A stretch of DNA of 10,601 nt. It comes from Spirochaetales bacterium (GTDB taxonomy: Bacteria; Spirochaetota; Spirochaetia; DSM-27196; SLST01). The notes under the pieces were generated by a model. That model was not told the origin of the DNA, ran no database searches, and saw only the letters and a list, made by a program, of their open reading frames with translations. Positions 1 to 6,631 of this stretch are shown here, one piece after another. The DNA lies in the NCBI GenBank assembly GCA_028284845.1, contig JANQQY010000299.1:1-10601 (forward strand), written 5' to 3'. Position 1 is the stretch's first letter. Every line of letters begins with the position of its first letter. A program made the translations under genes and the position numbers.

Positions 1-503
1 CCCGTTTTGCGCAGAACGCTGCGCTCACCCTTGCGAAGAGCCCCATCTATCTGGCAACGGCACGTGTCTGGGACGAAGGGTTTGCGAAACGAATCGAGCG
101 CCATAAGGCCGACCGAGGTTCGGAGTGGCGAAACGTTGAGTGTGAGAAGGAGCTCTCCGGCGTCGACCTCTCCGGCGGTTCCGTCGTCCTGGTCGACTGC
201 CTGACGCTCTGGATCACCAACTACTTCACGGACAGCGATGGCGACTCGGACTTCACCCTAAAACAGAGTACGACCGAGTGGGAAGCGTTTCTCGAAGGGC
301 CGGCACGACTGATGGAGCATGTTATCGTCGTTAGCAATGAAATTGGACTCGGCGTCCACCCGGAGAGCGCGCTCGCGAACCGGTTTGTCGATGTCCAGGG
401 ATTCCTCAATCAGCACGTGGCAACGACGGCGAGTCGCGTTGTGCTGATGGTCGCAGGCATTCCGACCTATATCAAAGGAGACGAATCATGGATCTCTCAG
501 TAG
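1..503 (+). CDS. cobU: Adenosylcobinamide kinase / adenosylcobinamide-phosphate guanylyltransferase, 5' end missing
   Basis: This bifunctional cytoplasmic enzyme phosphorylates adenosylcobinamide and then transfers GMP from GTP to make adenosylcobinamide-GDP, the substrate of CobS. The reading frame is open from base 3 to the stop at 501-503, giving 166 visible residues. The window starts just after the N-terminal P-loop: the first residues RFAQNAA look like the helix that follows GxRSGKS in the family, so roughly 10-15 residues are missing. Visible family hallmarks are YLATARVWDEGFAKRIERHK (the region holding the histidine that is guanylylated in CobU), a VLVDCLTLWITN strand, and VSNEIGLGVHPESALANRF near the C-terminus. 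The last 16 nt overlap cobT, and the gene heads a cobT-cobS-cobC series. The identification is firm; the true start and the P-loop cannot be seen. Confidence 0.93.
   Translation, partial: RFAQNAALTLAKSPIYLATARVWDEGFAKRIERHKADRGSEWRNVECEKELSGVDLSGGSVVLVDCLTLWITNYFTDSDGDSDFTLKQSTTEWEAFLEGPARLMEHVIVVSNEIGLGVHPESALANRFVDVQGFLNQHVATTASRVVLMVAGIPTYIKGDESWISQ
474..480 (+). promoter_or_regulatory. Ribosome binding site of cobT
   Basis: AAAGGAG lies 7 nt before the cobT ATG at 488, inside the cobU coding region. It fixes the cobT start and therefore the 16-nt overlap with the end of cobU. Confidence 0.75.
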
Positions 504-1528
504 AAGCCATCCAGCAACACATCGATCAAAAGACAAAACCGCCCGGGAGTCTTGGACAGCTTGAGGAAATAGCGGCCCGTCTCTGTAGAGTGCTTGAAAC
601 CTTGGAACCGAAAATTCTCAAACCGGTGATGTTTGTGATCGCAGGAGATCACGGCATTGCCGCGGAAGGTGTGAGCGCCTACCCGCAGGCGGTGACCGGT
701 CAGATGGTAGCGAACATCGTTCAGGGCGGTGCGGCCATCAATGCCCTCTCGCGAGCTGCGGGGATGGAGGTGGTGGTGGTCGACGCCGGGGTTGCCACGA
801 GCCTTGAAGGAATCACCGGCCAGGCTCCGCTCCTGCATCGGAAGATTGCGAAGGGTACCGCCAATGTTGCTGAAGCTCCGGCCATGAAGGCCGCGGAGGT
901 TGAGACGTGTCTCGCTTTGGGATCAGAGCTCGTGCGGGACGCCCGATCAGACGGGTCGAATACCATTGGCCTTGGGGAGATGGGTATCGCCAATACGTCA
1001 AGCGCATCGCTCCTGCTCAGTGCATTGTTGGGTGTGCCGATCGAGGAGCTGGTGGGACGTGGCACGGGTCTCGACGACGAGGGACTCGCTCGCAAGCGCA
1101 ATGTGCTCTCCCGCGCGATGGAGCGGCACGGCGTCCCGGATGACCCCATGGAGATCGCCGCCACCTACGGTGGGCTTGAGATCGTCACGATGTCGGGCGC
1201 GATGGCCGAAGCTGCGCGCAATCGCATGATCGTATTGGTAGACGGGTTTATCGCCACGGCGGCCTTTGCCCTTGCCGAGCGCATAGAGCCAATGACCCGA
1301 GAGGTGGCGATCTTTGGCCATGCGAGCGCAGAGGCCGGTCACACAAAAGCACTTGAGAGGCTTGGTGTGCGCCCGCTTCTCGACCTTGGCCTCCGCCTTG
1401 GAGAGGGCACAGGGGCCGCTCTCGCCCTCCCGATTGTCCGCGCGGCGGCAAGCTTCGTCTCTGAGATGGCAAGCTTCGCAGATGCCGGGGTCGATGGGGC
1501 GGAGTCGGAGCCTCCGAACAAAGCATGA
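488..1528 (+). CDS. cobT: Nicotinate-nucleotide--dimethylbenzimidazole phosphoribosyltransferase
   Basis: CobT moves the ribose-phosphate of nicotinate mononucleotide onto a lower-ligand base such as 5,6-dimethylbenzimidazole, giving alpha-ribazole phosphate for CobS. The 346-residue length is normal for the family. Visible signatures in order are KPPGSLGQLEEIA (residues 17-29), FVIAGDHGIAAEGVSAYP (49-66), GEMGIANTSSA (163-173), GRGTGLDDEGLARK (190-203), and RLGEGTGAALAL near 303, where E306 corresponds to the catalytic glutamate of the family. The ATG at 488 has a good ribosome binding site. The stop overlaps the cobS start as ATGA, so the two are probably translationally coupled. Nothing in the sequence shows which base is used as lower ligand. 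Confidence 0.96.
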   Translation: MDLSVEAIQQHIDQKTKPPGSLGQLEEIAARLCRVLETLEPKILKPVMFVIAGDHGIAAEGVSAYPQAVTGQMVANIVQGGAAINALSRAAGMEVVVVDAGVATSLEGITGQAPLLHRKIAKGTANVAEAPAMKAAEVETCLALGSELVRDARSDGSNTIGLGEMGIANTSSASLLLSALLGVPIEELVGRGTGLDDEGLARKRNVLSRAMERHGVPDDPMEIAATYGGLEIVTMSGAMAEAARNRMIVLVDGFIATAAFALAERIEPMTREVAIFGHASAEAGHTKALERLGVRPLLDLGLRLGEGTGAALALPIVRAAASFVSEMASFADAGVDGAESEPPNKA

Positions 1529-2310
1529 GTTCAGAGCGCCCTAAGCGTCGACCTGGATCTATTCGACTGCTCGCGGCGGCATTCCTCTTCTACTCGCGCA
1601 TTCCAATGCCCAGGTCGACCCCGCACGATCCGGATACGCTCACGCGGGCGGCCGGATTGCTCCCGGTCGTCGGGTTGGTCGTTGGCGCGATCGCCGCCGG
1701 TGTCGGGTTTGCGGCAAGCATGGTGCTGCCGGACGCCTTTGCGACCGTGCTCGCCATGGGGGTCGGTATTCTCGCGACCGGTGCCTTCCACGAGGACGGT
1801 CTCTCCGACACGGCCGACGGTCTTGGCGGCGGGTGGAGCGTTGAACAGAAGCTTGAGATCATGAAAGACAGTCGATCCGGGGCGTACGGCGTGATCACTA
1901 CCGTGATCCAGCAACTTGCCGTATTCAGCCTGCTTCTCGCTCTCGATCTGCCGGGTCGGTGGGTGTTTCTCATTCTCGCTCATATTGCTTCACGAGTGGG
2001 TCCCATGATCGTTATGGCAGCTGCAGACTACCTTCGCGTGGACAAGCCCAGCAAGGTTGGGGGTGCCGTGGGGCGTCAGCCGCTCGCGCGTGTCATCATG
2101 ACGATTGTGCTTTCGGTTGGGTTTTCTGCCGGGTCCACCATTCTTGGGCTTCCCACGATCTACATCTGGCTCCCGACCGCTGTGGTAGTTGTCGCGGCCC
2201 TCATTGGTACTGCGGTCCTGCGCACGCAAATTGGGGGATATACCGGCGATACCCTCGGGGCGATCCAACAGGTGTGCTTCACGCTGTGCATCGCCGCCTT
2301 CACAGTCTGA
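1525..2310 (+). CDS. cobS: Adenosylcobinamide-GDP ribazoletransferase (cobalamin synthase)
   Basis: CobS is an integral membrane enzyme that joins adenosylcobinamide-GDP to alpha-ribazole (phosphate), giving adenosylcobalamin (phosphate) with release of GMP. The 261-residue protein shows the family pattern: FLFYSRIPMP near the N-terminus, a hydrophobic LLPVVGLVVGAIAAG segment, then HEDGLSDTADGLGGG from H89, whose acidic residues D91, D95 and D98 are likely Mg2+ ligands. EIMKDSRSGAYGV follows, and GGYTGDTLGAIQQ (D242) lies near the C-terminus. Several long hydrophobic stretches between these motifs fit a multi-pass inner-membrane protein. Its ATG overlaps the cobT stop by 4 nt and there is no well-placed ribosome binding site, which fits translational coupling to cobT. 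Confidence 0.95.
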   Translation: MSSERPKRRPGSIRLLAAAFLFYSRIPMPRSTPHDPDTLTRAAGLLPVVGLVVGAIAAGVGFAASMVLPDAFATVLAMGVGILATGAFHEDGLSDTADGLGGGWSVEQKLEIMKDSRSGAYGVITTVIQQLAVFSLLLALDLPGRWVFLILAHIASRVGPMIVMAAADYLRVDKPSKVGGAVGRQPLARVIMTIVLSVGFSAGSTILGLPTIYIWLPTAVVVVAALIGTAVLRTQIGGYTGDTLGAIQQVCFTLCIAAFTV

Positions 2311-2319
2311 GACCATCCC

Positions 2320-2871
2320 ATGCGGCTCATCTCCGTCCGACACACGAAACCGCTCGTTGAGCCTGGGGTCTGTTACGGTCAGCTCGATCTTAGGCTCGTC
2401 GATGATCCAACAGCAGAGATCGACACGGCCTGCGATTCCGTCAGCTCAATGATTGCCGGCGCTCCGGTGCGTGTCGTCTCGAGTCCTCTCTCTCGATGCA
2501 CCGTTCTTGCCGGAGCGGTCGCTCGCGCCTGTGGCGTCTCCGAGCCCGTGATCGATCCGGATGCGATCGAGCTCTCCTTTGGTGATTGGGAAGGGAAACG
2601 GTGGTCTGAGATTCCCAGCAACCTGCTCCAACCCTGGATGGATGATTGGACGAGAGCCACCGCCGGTAGTCCAGGTTCGGGCGGAGAATCGTTACCGAAT
2701 CTTCTGGTGCGTGTCTCCCGACTCATTGAACGGTGGAGGTATGAACCGATAGTGGTCCTTGTGACCCATGCCGGAGTTATCCGGTGTCTTATGCACCTCC
2801 TGATGCAGCTCTCGCTCGAAGAGGCGTGGGGAACTCATATCGAGTATGGTGCGGTGACGGAGTTTCTGTGA
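2320..2871 (+). CDS. cobC: Alpha-ribazole phosphatase, histidine phosphatase superfamily
   Basis: This is a 183-residue histidine phosphatase (phosphoglycerate-mutase fold). In the family, a phosphohistidine intermediate removes the phosphate from alpha-ribazole-5'-phosphate or adenosylcobalamin-5'-phosphate. The catalytic site is visible: LISVRHT with H8 (RHT in place of the commoner RHG), SSPLSRC with R59, ELSFGDWEG with candidate acid E84, and LVTHAGVIR with the second histidine H150. Sequence alone would only support a general phosphatase. The assignment to CobC rests on its place 9 nt after cobS in the cob operon. The ATG at 2320 has only a weak ribosome binding site, so translation may depend on ribosomes finishing cobS. 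Confidence 0.85.
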   Translation: MRLISVRHTKPLVEPGVCYGQLDLRLVDDPTAEIDTACDSVSSMIAGAPVRVVSSPLSRCTVLAGAVARACGVSEPVIDPDAIELSFGDWEGKRWSEIPSNLLQPWMDDWTRATAGSPGSGGESLPNLLVRVSRLIERWRYEPIVVLVTHAGVIRCLMHLLMQLSLEEAWGTHIEYGAVTEFL

Positions 2872-2888
2872 AGATCGACGGGATGAGG

Positions 2889-2917
2889 CGACGCCAGCCG
2901 CCCTGCGGCTGACGTCG
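2889..2917. terminator. Strong hairpin between convergent cobC and xylA
   Basis: The arms CAGCCGC and GCGGCTG pair perfectly across a CCT loop. After one C/A mismatch, CGACG and CGTCG extend the stem, giving 12 pairs in all. It lies in the 69-nt gap between two convergent genes, where a bidirectional terminator is expected. Neither side is followed by a run of T, so intrinsic termination is uncertain; it could instead act as an RNA 3'-end stabiliser or a pause site. Confidence 0.5.
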
Positions 2918-2940
2918 TATTCACTGTGCGGGTCGCGGTG

Positions 2941-4254
2941 CTACGAGAAGATCGCTCGGTTCAGGATCGCCTCTAGTCGCTCCTGGCGTCCTGAGATATT
3001 GCTGATCTCCGGCTTGTCGATAGCGTATGCCTCGAGGCTCTCAAAGCTCTCTTTGCCATCTTCGATCGACTTCCCAATTCCCGATTCCCATGAGGCGTAT
3101 CGTTCGTTGACGATCGCTTCCATCTCTCCGTCGTCGATAAGCTTCTGTGCCGCCTTGAGTCCCTGAGCGAATGCGTCCATACCAATGATGTGCGTCTCCG
3201 CCAGATCGGCCGCGGTAAACGATCCACGTCTGGGTTTGGCATCAAAGTTGAGGCCGCCTGAGTGCAGACCGCCATTCTTCAGCACCTCGTACATGACGAG
3301 CGTCGTCTCGTAGAGATCGGTTGGGAATTGATCGGTGTCCCATCCTAGGAGCAGGTCTCCCTGGTTGGCATCCACTGAGCCAAGTACTCCATTGATCCGA
3401 GCCGTGTGAAGTTCATGCTGCATGGTGTGTGTCGCGAGGGTGGCATGATTGGTCTCGATATTGAGCTTCACATGGTCGATGAGATCGTAGCCACGGAGGA
3501 ACCCAAGGATGGTCCCTGCGTCAAAGTCGTACTGGTGCTTCGTCGGCTCCTTCGGCTTTGGCTCAAAGAGGAACTGACCGGTGAATCCGATCTTCTTTGC
3601 GTAGTCCACAGCCATGTGCATAAAGCGTCCCAGATTGTCGATCTCACGCTTCATGTCTGTATTGAGGAGTGTCTCGTATCCCTCGCGTCCGCCCCAGAAG
3701 ACGTAGTTCTCCCCTCCAAGCTTCTGGGTAACCTCAATCGCCTTCTTCACCTGGGCCGCGGCGTAGGCAAACACCTCCGCATTCGGGCTGGTCGCGGCAC
3801 CGAACATAAACCGAGGATTGGTAAAGAGGTTAGCAGTGCCCCAGAGCAGCTTGGTGGGGTGCTCTGCCTGCAACGAGGCGGCGAGATCAACGATCTGATC
3901 GAGGTTCTTGTTCGACTCTCGAAGTGTGGATCCCTCCGGAGCTATGTCGCGATCGTGGAAACAGAAGAATGGGATTTGGAGCTTCGTCGTCAGCTCGAAC
4001 AAGCCACGCATCTTCATCTCAGCGATCTGCATTGGATCCGTAAGGTGATCCCACGGTCGCTGGGCGGTCCCCACGCCAAACGGGTCGTTCATCACATTGT
4101 TCATCGAATGCCAGAACGCCATCGAGAATCGAAGGTGATCTTTCATCGACTTTCCGCCGACCATCTCGTCCGGGTTGTAGTGCTTAAATGCAAATGGGTT
4201 CTTGGAGTCGAGCCCCTCGTAACCAACTTCAGGAATCTCTGCAAAGACTGCCAT
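2941..4254 (-). CDS. xylA: Xylose isomerase, class II
   Basis: Xylose isomerase interconverts D-xylose and D-xylulose in the cytoplasm (also D-glucose and D-fructose) and needs two divalent metal ions. The 437-residue protein carries the full active site of class II enzymes: FCFHDRDIAPEG with the H100/D103 pair, FEPKPKEPTKHQYDFD with metal ligand E231 and K233, NIETNHATLATHT with E267 and H270, GSVDANQGDLLLGWDTDQFP with D295, D306 and D308, and GGLNFDAKPRR with D338. I chose the ATG at 4254 because AGGAGG lies 4 nt upstream and homologues begin close to this point. A start 12 codons further up is possible but would take in the ribosome binding site. No xylulokinase or xylose transporter gene is in the window. 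The divergent AraC-type gene is its likely regulator. Confidence 0.97.
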   Translation of the reverse strand: MAVFAEIPEVGYEGLDSKNPFAFKHYNPDEMVGGKSMKDHLRFSMAFWHSMNNVMNDPFGVGTAQRPWDHLTDPMQIAEMKMRGLFELTTKLQIPFFCFHDRDIAPEGSTLRESNKNLDQIVDLAASLQAEHPTKLLWGTANLFTNPRFMFGAATSPNAEVFAYAAAQVKKAIEVTQKLGGENYVFWGGREGYETLLNTDMKREIDNLGRFMHMAVDYAKKIGFTGQFLFEPKPKEPTKHQYDFDAGTILGFLRGYDLIDHVKLNIETNHATLATHTMQHELHTARINGVLGSVDANQGDLLLGWDTDQFPTDLYETTLVMYEVLKNGGLHSGGLNFDAKPRRGSFTAADLAETHIIGMDAFAQGLKAAQKLIDDGEMEAIVNERYASWESGIGKSIEDGKESFESLEAYAIDKPEISNISGRQERLEAILNRAIFS

Positions 4255-4258
4255 GTGT

Positions 4259-4264
4259 CCTCCT
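4259..4264 (-). promoter_or_regulatory. Ribosome binding site of xylA
   Basis: AGGAGG on the minus strand lies 4 nt before the ATG at 4254. It supports this start over the in-frame start at 4290. Confidence 0.7.
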
Positions 4265-4305
4265 CTTCTCACGATGCGTCCGGATAGCACAATTCGCCAT
4301 GCCTA

Positions 4306-4332
4306 AAATTGATCTCGGTGTCATGAAATTGA
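4306..4332. promoter_or_regulatory. Direct-repeat operator between xylA and araC-type gene
   Basis: AAATTGA occurs at 4306-4312 and again at 4326-4332, starting 20 bp apart, about two helical turns. Two direct half-sites on one face of the helix are the usual binding layout for AraC-family proteins. The downstream copy overlaps the -35 box of the regulator gene, and both lie about 50-80 bp upstream of the xylA ATG. I infer that the divergent regulator represses itself here and controls xylA. The same stretch also holds an inverted repeat, TGTCA-N6-TGACA (4319-4334), which could be an alternative reading of the site. Confidence 0.5.
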
Positions 4333-4357
4333 CATCACCCTCCGGGCCCGCCATCAT
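4329..4357 (+). promoter_or_regulatory. Sigma-70-type promoter of the araC-type gene
   Basis: A perfect -35 box TTGACA (4329-4334) is followed, after 17 nt, by CATCAT (4352-4357), which matches TATAAT at four of six positions. The expected transcription start is about 4364, which is the first base of the GTG start codon. No ribosome binding site lies upstream of that GTG. Confidence 0.5.
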
Positions 4358-4363
4358 CGTACT

Positions 4364-5209
4364 GTGAACGTCCTGGACGTCGTCTTTGTCTATGAGCTTT
4401 CAGGTACTCAGATGGTTCGCTGGCACTCCCGTCGGCATGCACACGATCCGTTTCAGTTCGAGCTCCACTACTTTCTGGGCGGGGAAGGCTCGTTCACCAA
4501 CGGGTCTGAGCGCTACACAATCCGGCCGGGCCAACTCTTTCTCTCGCACCCGGGGGAGGTTCACGAGATCCACCCTGAGGGTTCCTCGCTCACCTACTAT
4601 GCACTCCTCTTTGACGCAGAGGAGGATGAGCTCTTGCGATCCGGGCTGGAGACTCACGCGCTCAAACGAGGATTCCCCTTCGATCTGGGGCTCAACGAGC
4701 GCGGATTTTTCGAAGGTATCAAGAACGATTTTACTCTTCCCGACCGTTACGTTCGCCTCGCCGCTTCTCATCGGCTGGCTGCGTTCCTTCTCGATCTCAT
4801 CTCCGGAACCGAGCCGGCCGAGCGTCGCCGACGGTATGATGTGCACGTGGAGCGTGCCATCGGTCTCTTTCAAGAGTATGTGTTCGAGCGACGGACCCTC
4901 CGAGAGATTTGCACCGAACTCGAGATCACGGAGGCACATCTTATCCGCCTGTTCAAGCGCACCATGGGAACCACCCCCATGAAGTATTCGCAGCACGTGA
5001 AAATGGAGACGGCTACTAGCCTTCTTCTGAATACGACGATGAGCATCAAGGAGATCTCGTGGAAACTCGGTTTTGCGAGTCAGTACCACTTTTCGCGACG
5101 GTTCAAGAGCTTCTCAGGCGCCAGCCCAAGTGACTACCGCACCAACTACTACGTGAGTAATCCCAACGACTACCACGTGAGGGTACTCAAGCGCGCGATT
5201 GAGACCTAA
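4364..5209 (+). CDS. AraC-family transcriptional regulator with cupin-like sensor domain
   Basis: This 281-residue regulator has two parts. Residues ~15-85 form an AraC-type cupin sensor: WHSRRHAHDPFQFELHYFL, GEGSFTNG, YTIRPGQLFLSHPGEVHEI. Residues ~160-260 hold two helix-turn-helix motifs, the first around TLREICTELEITEAHLIRLF and the second around SIKEISWKLGFASQYHFSRR, ending in SGASPSDYR. A ~20-residue tail follows. It is divergent from xylA across a 109-nt gap, so a role in xylose or plant-sugar control is a reasonable inference. It is not the XylR of enteric bacteria, which has a periplasmic-binding-type sensor. The GTG at 4364 is the first usable start in the open frame and lacks a ribosome binding site; M17 (4412) is an alternative but would cut the start of the cupin. 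Confidence 0.9.
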   Translation: MNVLDVVFVYELSGTQMVRWHSRRHAHDPFQFELHYFLGGEGSFTNGSERYTIRPGQLFLSHPGEVHEIHPEGSSLTYYALLFDAEEDELLRSGLETHALKRGFPFDLGLNERGFFEGIKNDFTLPDRYVRLAASHRLAAFLLDLISGTEPAERRRRYDVHVERAIGLFQEYVFERRTLREICTELEITEAHLIRLFKRTMGTTPMKYSQHVKMETATSLLLNTTMSIKEISWKLGFASQYHFSRRFKSFSGASPSDYRTNYYVSNPNDYHVRVLKRAIET

Positions 5210-5214
5210 GGTCG

Positions 5215-5868
5215 TCATCTCGACTCGAACGCGGCGAGGTCCCACACGATTGGTTTTGGCGCGCCGGTGAGGATGCCCTTCAGCGAGGCCATGAGACCTC
5301 GGAACGGACCCAACGACATAAAGGCCTCTGCGTGCTTCTTTGTCTGCCACGTTCCCATCGCGAGCGCTTCATCGAACCGAGTGAGAAGTTGCATCCGCAC
5401 AAAACCCGGCTGTGTTTGTGCGAGCCGAAGGATCCTCTCTTCCCAGAGCCGAACGAACTCTTCGAGCATCTTTGGTTCAACGGGGTAGTGCATTGTCGCA
5501 GTGTAGAATGGCCCAACCGGCGCCTTTTGCTGAATGAGCTCGATCGAATTGCCGTCTGGATCGAATATTCCCTGAACGATTGACGACTCGTCCTCGTGCC
5601 GGTCGCCGTAGTCGCCCCCTCCGTTCCGAACCGCCGTCGACACAACCGTCGCGATGTTGTCAACGTCCACGCGCAGCTGTATTCGATTTTTTGTGGCCTC
5701 CACCTGTGCGATGCTATTCGGACAGAGCATGATCTGTGTTCCGGCGAAGGTCCCGCTGTAGAATGGCGAATCCGCGATCGCACGGATCTTCGCGTCAAAC
5801 ACCGTGTTGTAGAATGCGACCATTGCGGCAGTGTTCGTTACTGCGATCGTCAATTTGTCGACTTTCAT
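5215..5868 (-). CDS. Two-domain protein: VOC (glyoxalase-like) fused to an ABM-like domain
   Basis: The 217-residue protein appears to be a fusion. Residues 1-115 resemble a VOC/glyoxalase-superfamily domain made of two beta-alpha-beta-beta-beta units: KVDKLTIAVTNTAAMVAFYN at the start and DPDGNSIELIQQ at the end of the second unit, with E110 at the usual metal-ligand place. The first-strand histidine usual in metal-dependent members is replaced by T7, so the metal site may be incomplete. Residues ~120-215 resemble the antibiotic-biosynthesis-monooxygenase (ABM, dimeric alpha-beta barrel) fold: FYTATMHYPV, then EEFVRLWEERILRLAQTQPG, then MGTWQTKKHAEAFM. The substrate is unknown. I chose the ATG at 5868 because VOC domains begin right there; a TTG at 5904 is also open. 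The gene ends 5 nt from the convergent araC-type gene, leaving no room for a separate terminator. Confidence 0.75.
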   Translation of the reverse strand: MKVDKLTIAVTNTAAMVAFYNTVFDAKIRAIADSPFYSGTFAGTQIMLCPNSIAQVEATKNRIQLRVDVDNIATVVSTAVRNGGGDYGDRHEDESSIVQGIFDPDGNSIELIQQKAPVGPFYTATMHYPVEPKMLEEFVRLWEERILRLAQTQPGFVRMQLLTRFDEALAMGTWQTKKHAEAFMSLGPFRGLMASLKGILTGAPKPIVWDLAAFESR

Positions 5869-5905
5869 ACCACATCGGTACCGCGAGCGTGACGACGGGG
5901 TCAAG

Positions 5906-5917
5906 GGATCATGATCC
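5906..5917. repeat. Perfect 12-bp palindrome GGATCATGATCC
   Basis: It lies in the 63-nt gap upstream of the VOC-ABM gene and just after the stop of the next minus-strand gene. It could be an operator or a small stem at an RNA end. No flanking bases extend the symmetry, and no matching -35/-10 pair was recognised around it, so its role is open. Confidence 0.3.
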
Positions 5918-5931
5918 GTCTCTCACTGATC

Positions 5932-6567
5932 CTACTGCGGGGTGGCCAGATACATTGCTGAGACCGGTCGACCTGACTCGGGGAACCCAAAGAAGAATCT
6001 TATCCCCTGCGTCCGGTACGAGATGTAGCCAGGGCCTTCAGGTTCCAGGTAGAGGATGCGGTCGTCGAACTCGATCGGCCCCTCAACCGTTGAGATAGGG
6101 GCACCAAAGGCTGCCGTGACGTCAGAGATGCTGGCACCAACGCCAACTCCATCGACCTGGAAGTCGTCCTCATCGTTCTCGAAGCGGATCTCTCTTACCT
6201 GAGTCCCGGTGGGTCCAACGAAGAGTGACCCAGTCGGATAGAGCAGATTCAGGTGCACCACGCCGGAATCGTGCTCGTGAGCAAAGGCGAGACCCGGCGG
6301 ATCACCGTATGACTCGACGAGCGTCGCGATCTCCGGCATTGATCCCCAGATCGATTCCACCGCGCTCAAGAAGGTGCTGCCCGAAGTTACGTTCTCGTGG
6401 TCCGGGCGGATGCGGTACTTGTAATTCGATTGCATACCGCCGGGCCAGTATTGCTCGAACGTGTTCACCTCGTAGCGAACGTAGTCGTCGAGAGAGATCG
6501 ATGTGCCCTCCAGTCGTTTGGCAAGTTCCGGGGGTGGAACGTGAGCCATCGGGCGAGGCTCAGCCAT
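5932..6567 (-). CDS. Hypothetical protein with two similar-looking modules
   Basis: I do not recognise this 211-residue acidic protein. Two regions share a loose pattern: a hydrophobic helix running into a G-x-P turn, then a strand pair ending in an aromatic patch. The first is EIATLVESYGDPPGLAF followed by LNLLYPTGSLFVG. The second is SISDVTAAFGAPISTVEG followed by a short ILYLEP strand and GIRFFFGFPESG. The G-x-S-x-x-D-V-x-x-x-F-G-x-P arrangement recalls small SmpA/OmlA- or BLIP-like folds, but this is only a resemblance. There is no signal peptide, lipobox or membrane segment, so it is probably cytoplasmic unless the N-terminus has been lost. The ATG at 6567 has no clear ribosome binding site; M7 is an alternative. 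It lies 64 nt after the chemoreceptor stop, in the same direction, and could be cotranscribed with it. Confidence 0.65.
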   Translation of the reverse strand: MAEPRPMAHVPPPELAKRLEGTSISLDDYVRYEVNTFEQYWPGGMQSNYKYRIRPDHENVTSGSTFLSAVESIWGSMPEIATLVESYGDPPGLAFAHEHDSGVVHLNLLYPTGSLFVGPTGTQVREIRFENDEDDFQVDGVGVGASISDVTAAFGAPISTVEGPIEFDDRILYLEPEGPGYISYRTQGIRFFFGFPESGRPVSAMYLATPQ

Positions 6568-6631
6568 ATTTGCCGCGCCCGGCCACTGCGATATCGAGCG
6601 GATAACCCCTTCGTCCGGCCGAATGGCCCCG

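Noticed and set aside
721..1164. 147-residue open frame opposite cobT
   Set aside because: Low-complexity serine/arginine/proline composition and full overlap with a conserved gene mark it as a shadow.
3406..4287. 293-residue open frame on the plus strand opposite xylA
   Set aside because: It is the antisense shadow of a xylose isomerase whose active site is complete. The product shows no family motif and has no ribosome binding site.
4255..4305. A sigma-70 promoter for xylA (extended -10-like TGCTATCCG on the minus strand)
   Set aside because: Only three of six -10 bases match and no -35 lies at a proper distance, so I did not list it as a feature.
4400..5089. 229-residue open frame on the minus strand opposite the araC-type gene
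   Set aside because: It mirrors the coding strand of a clearly recognised AraC-family protein and has no recognisable domain of its own.
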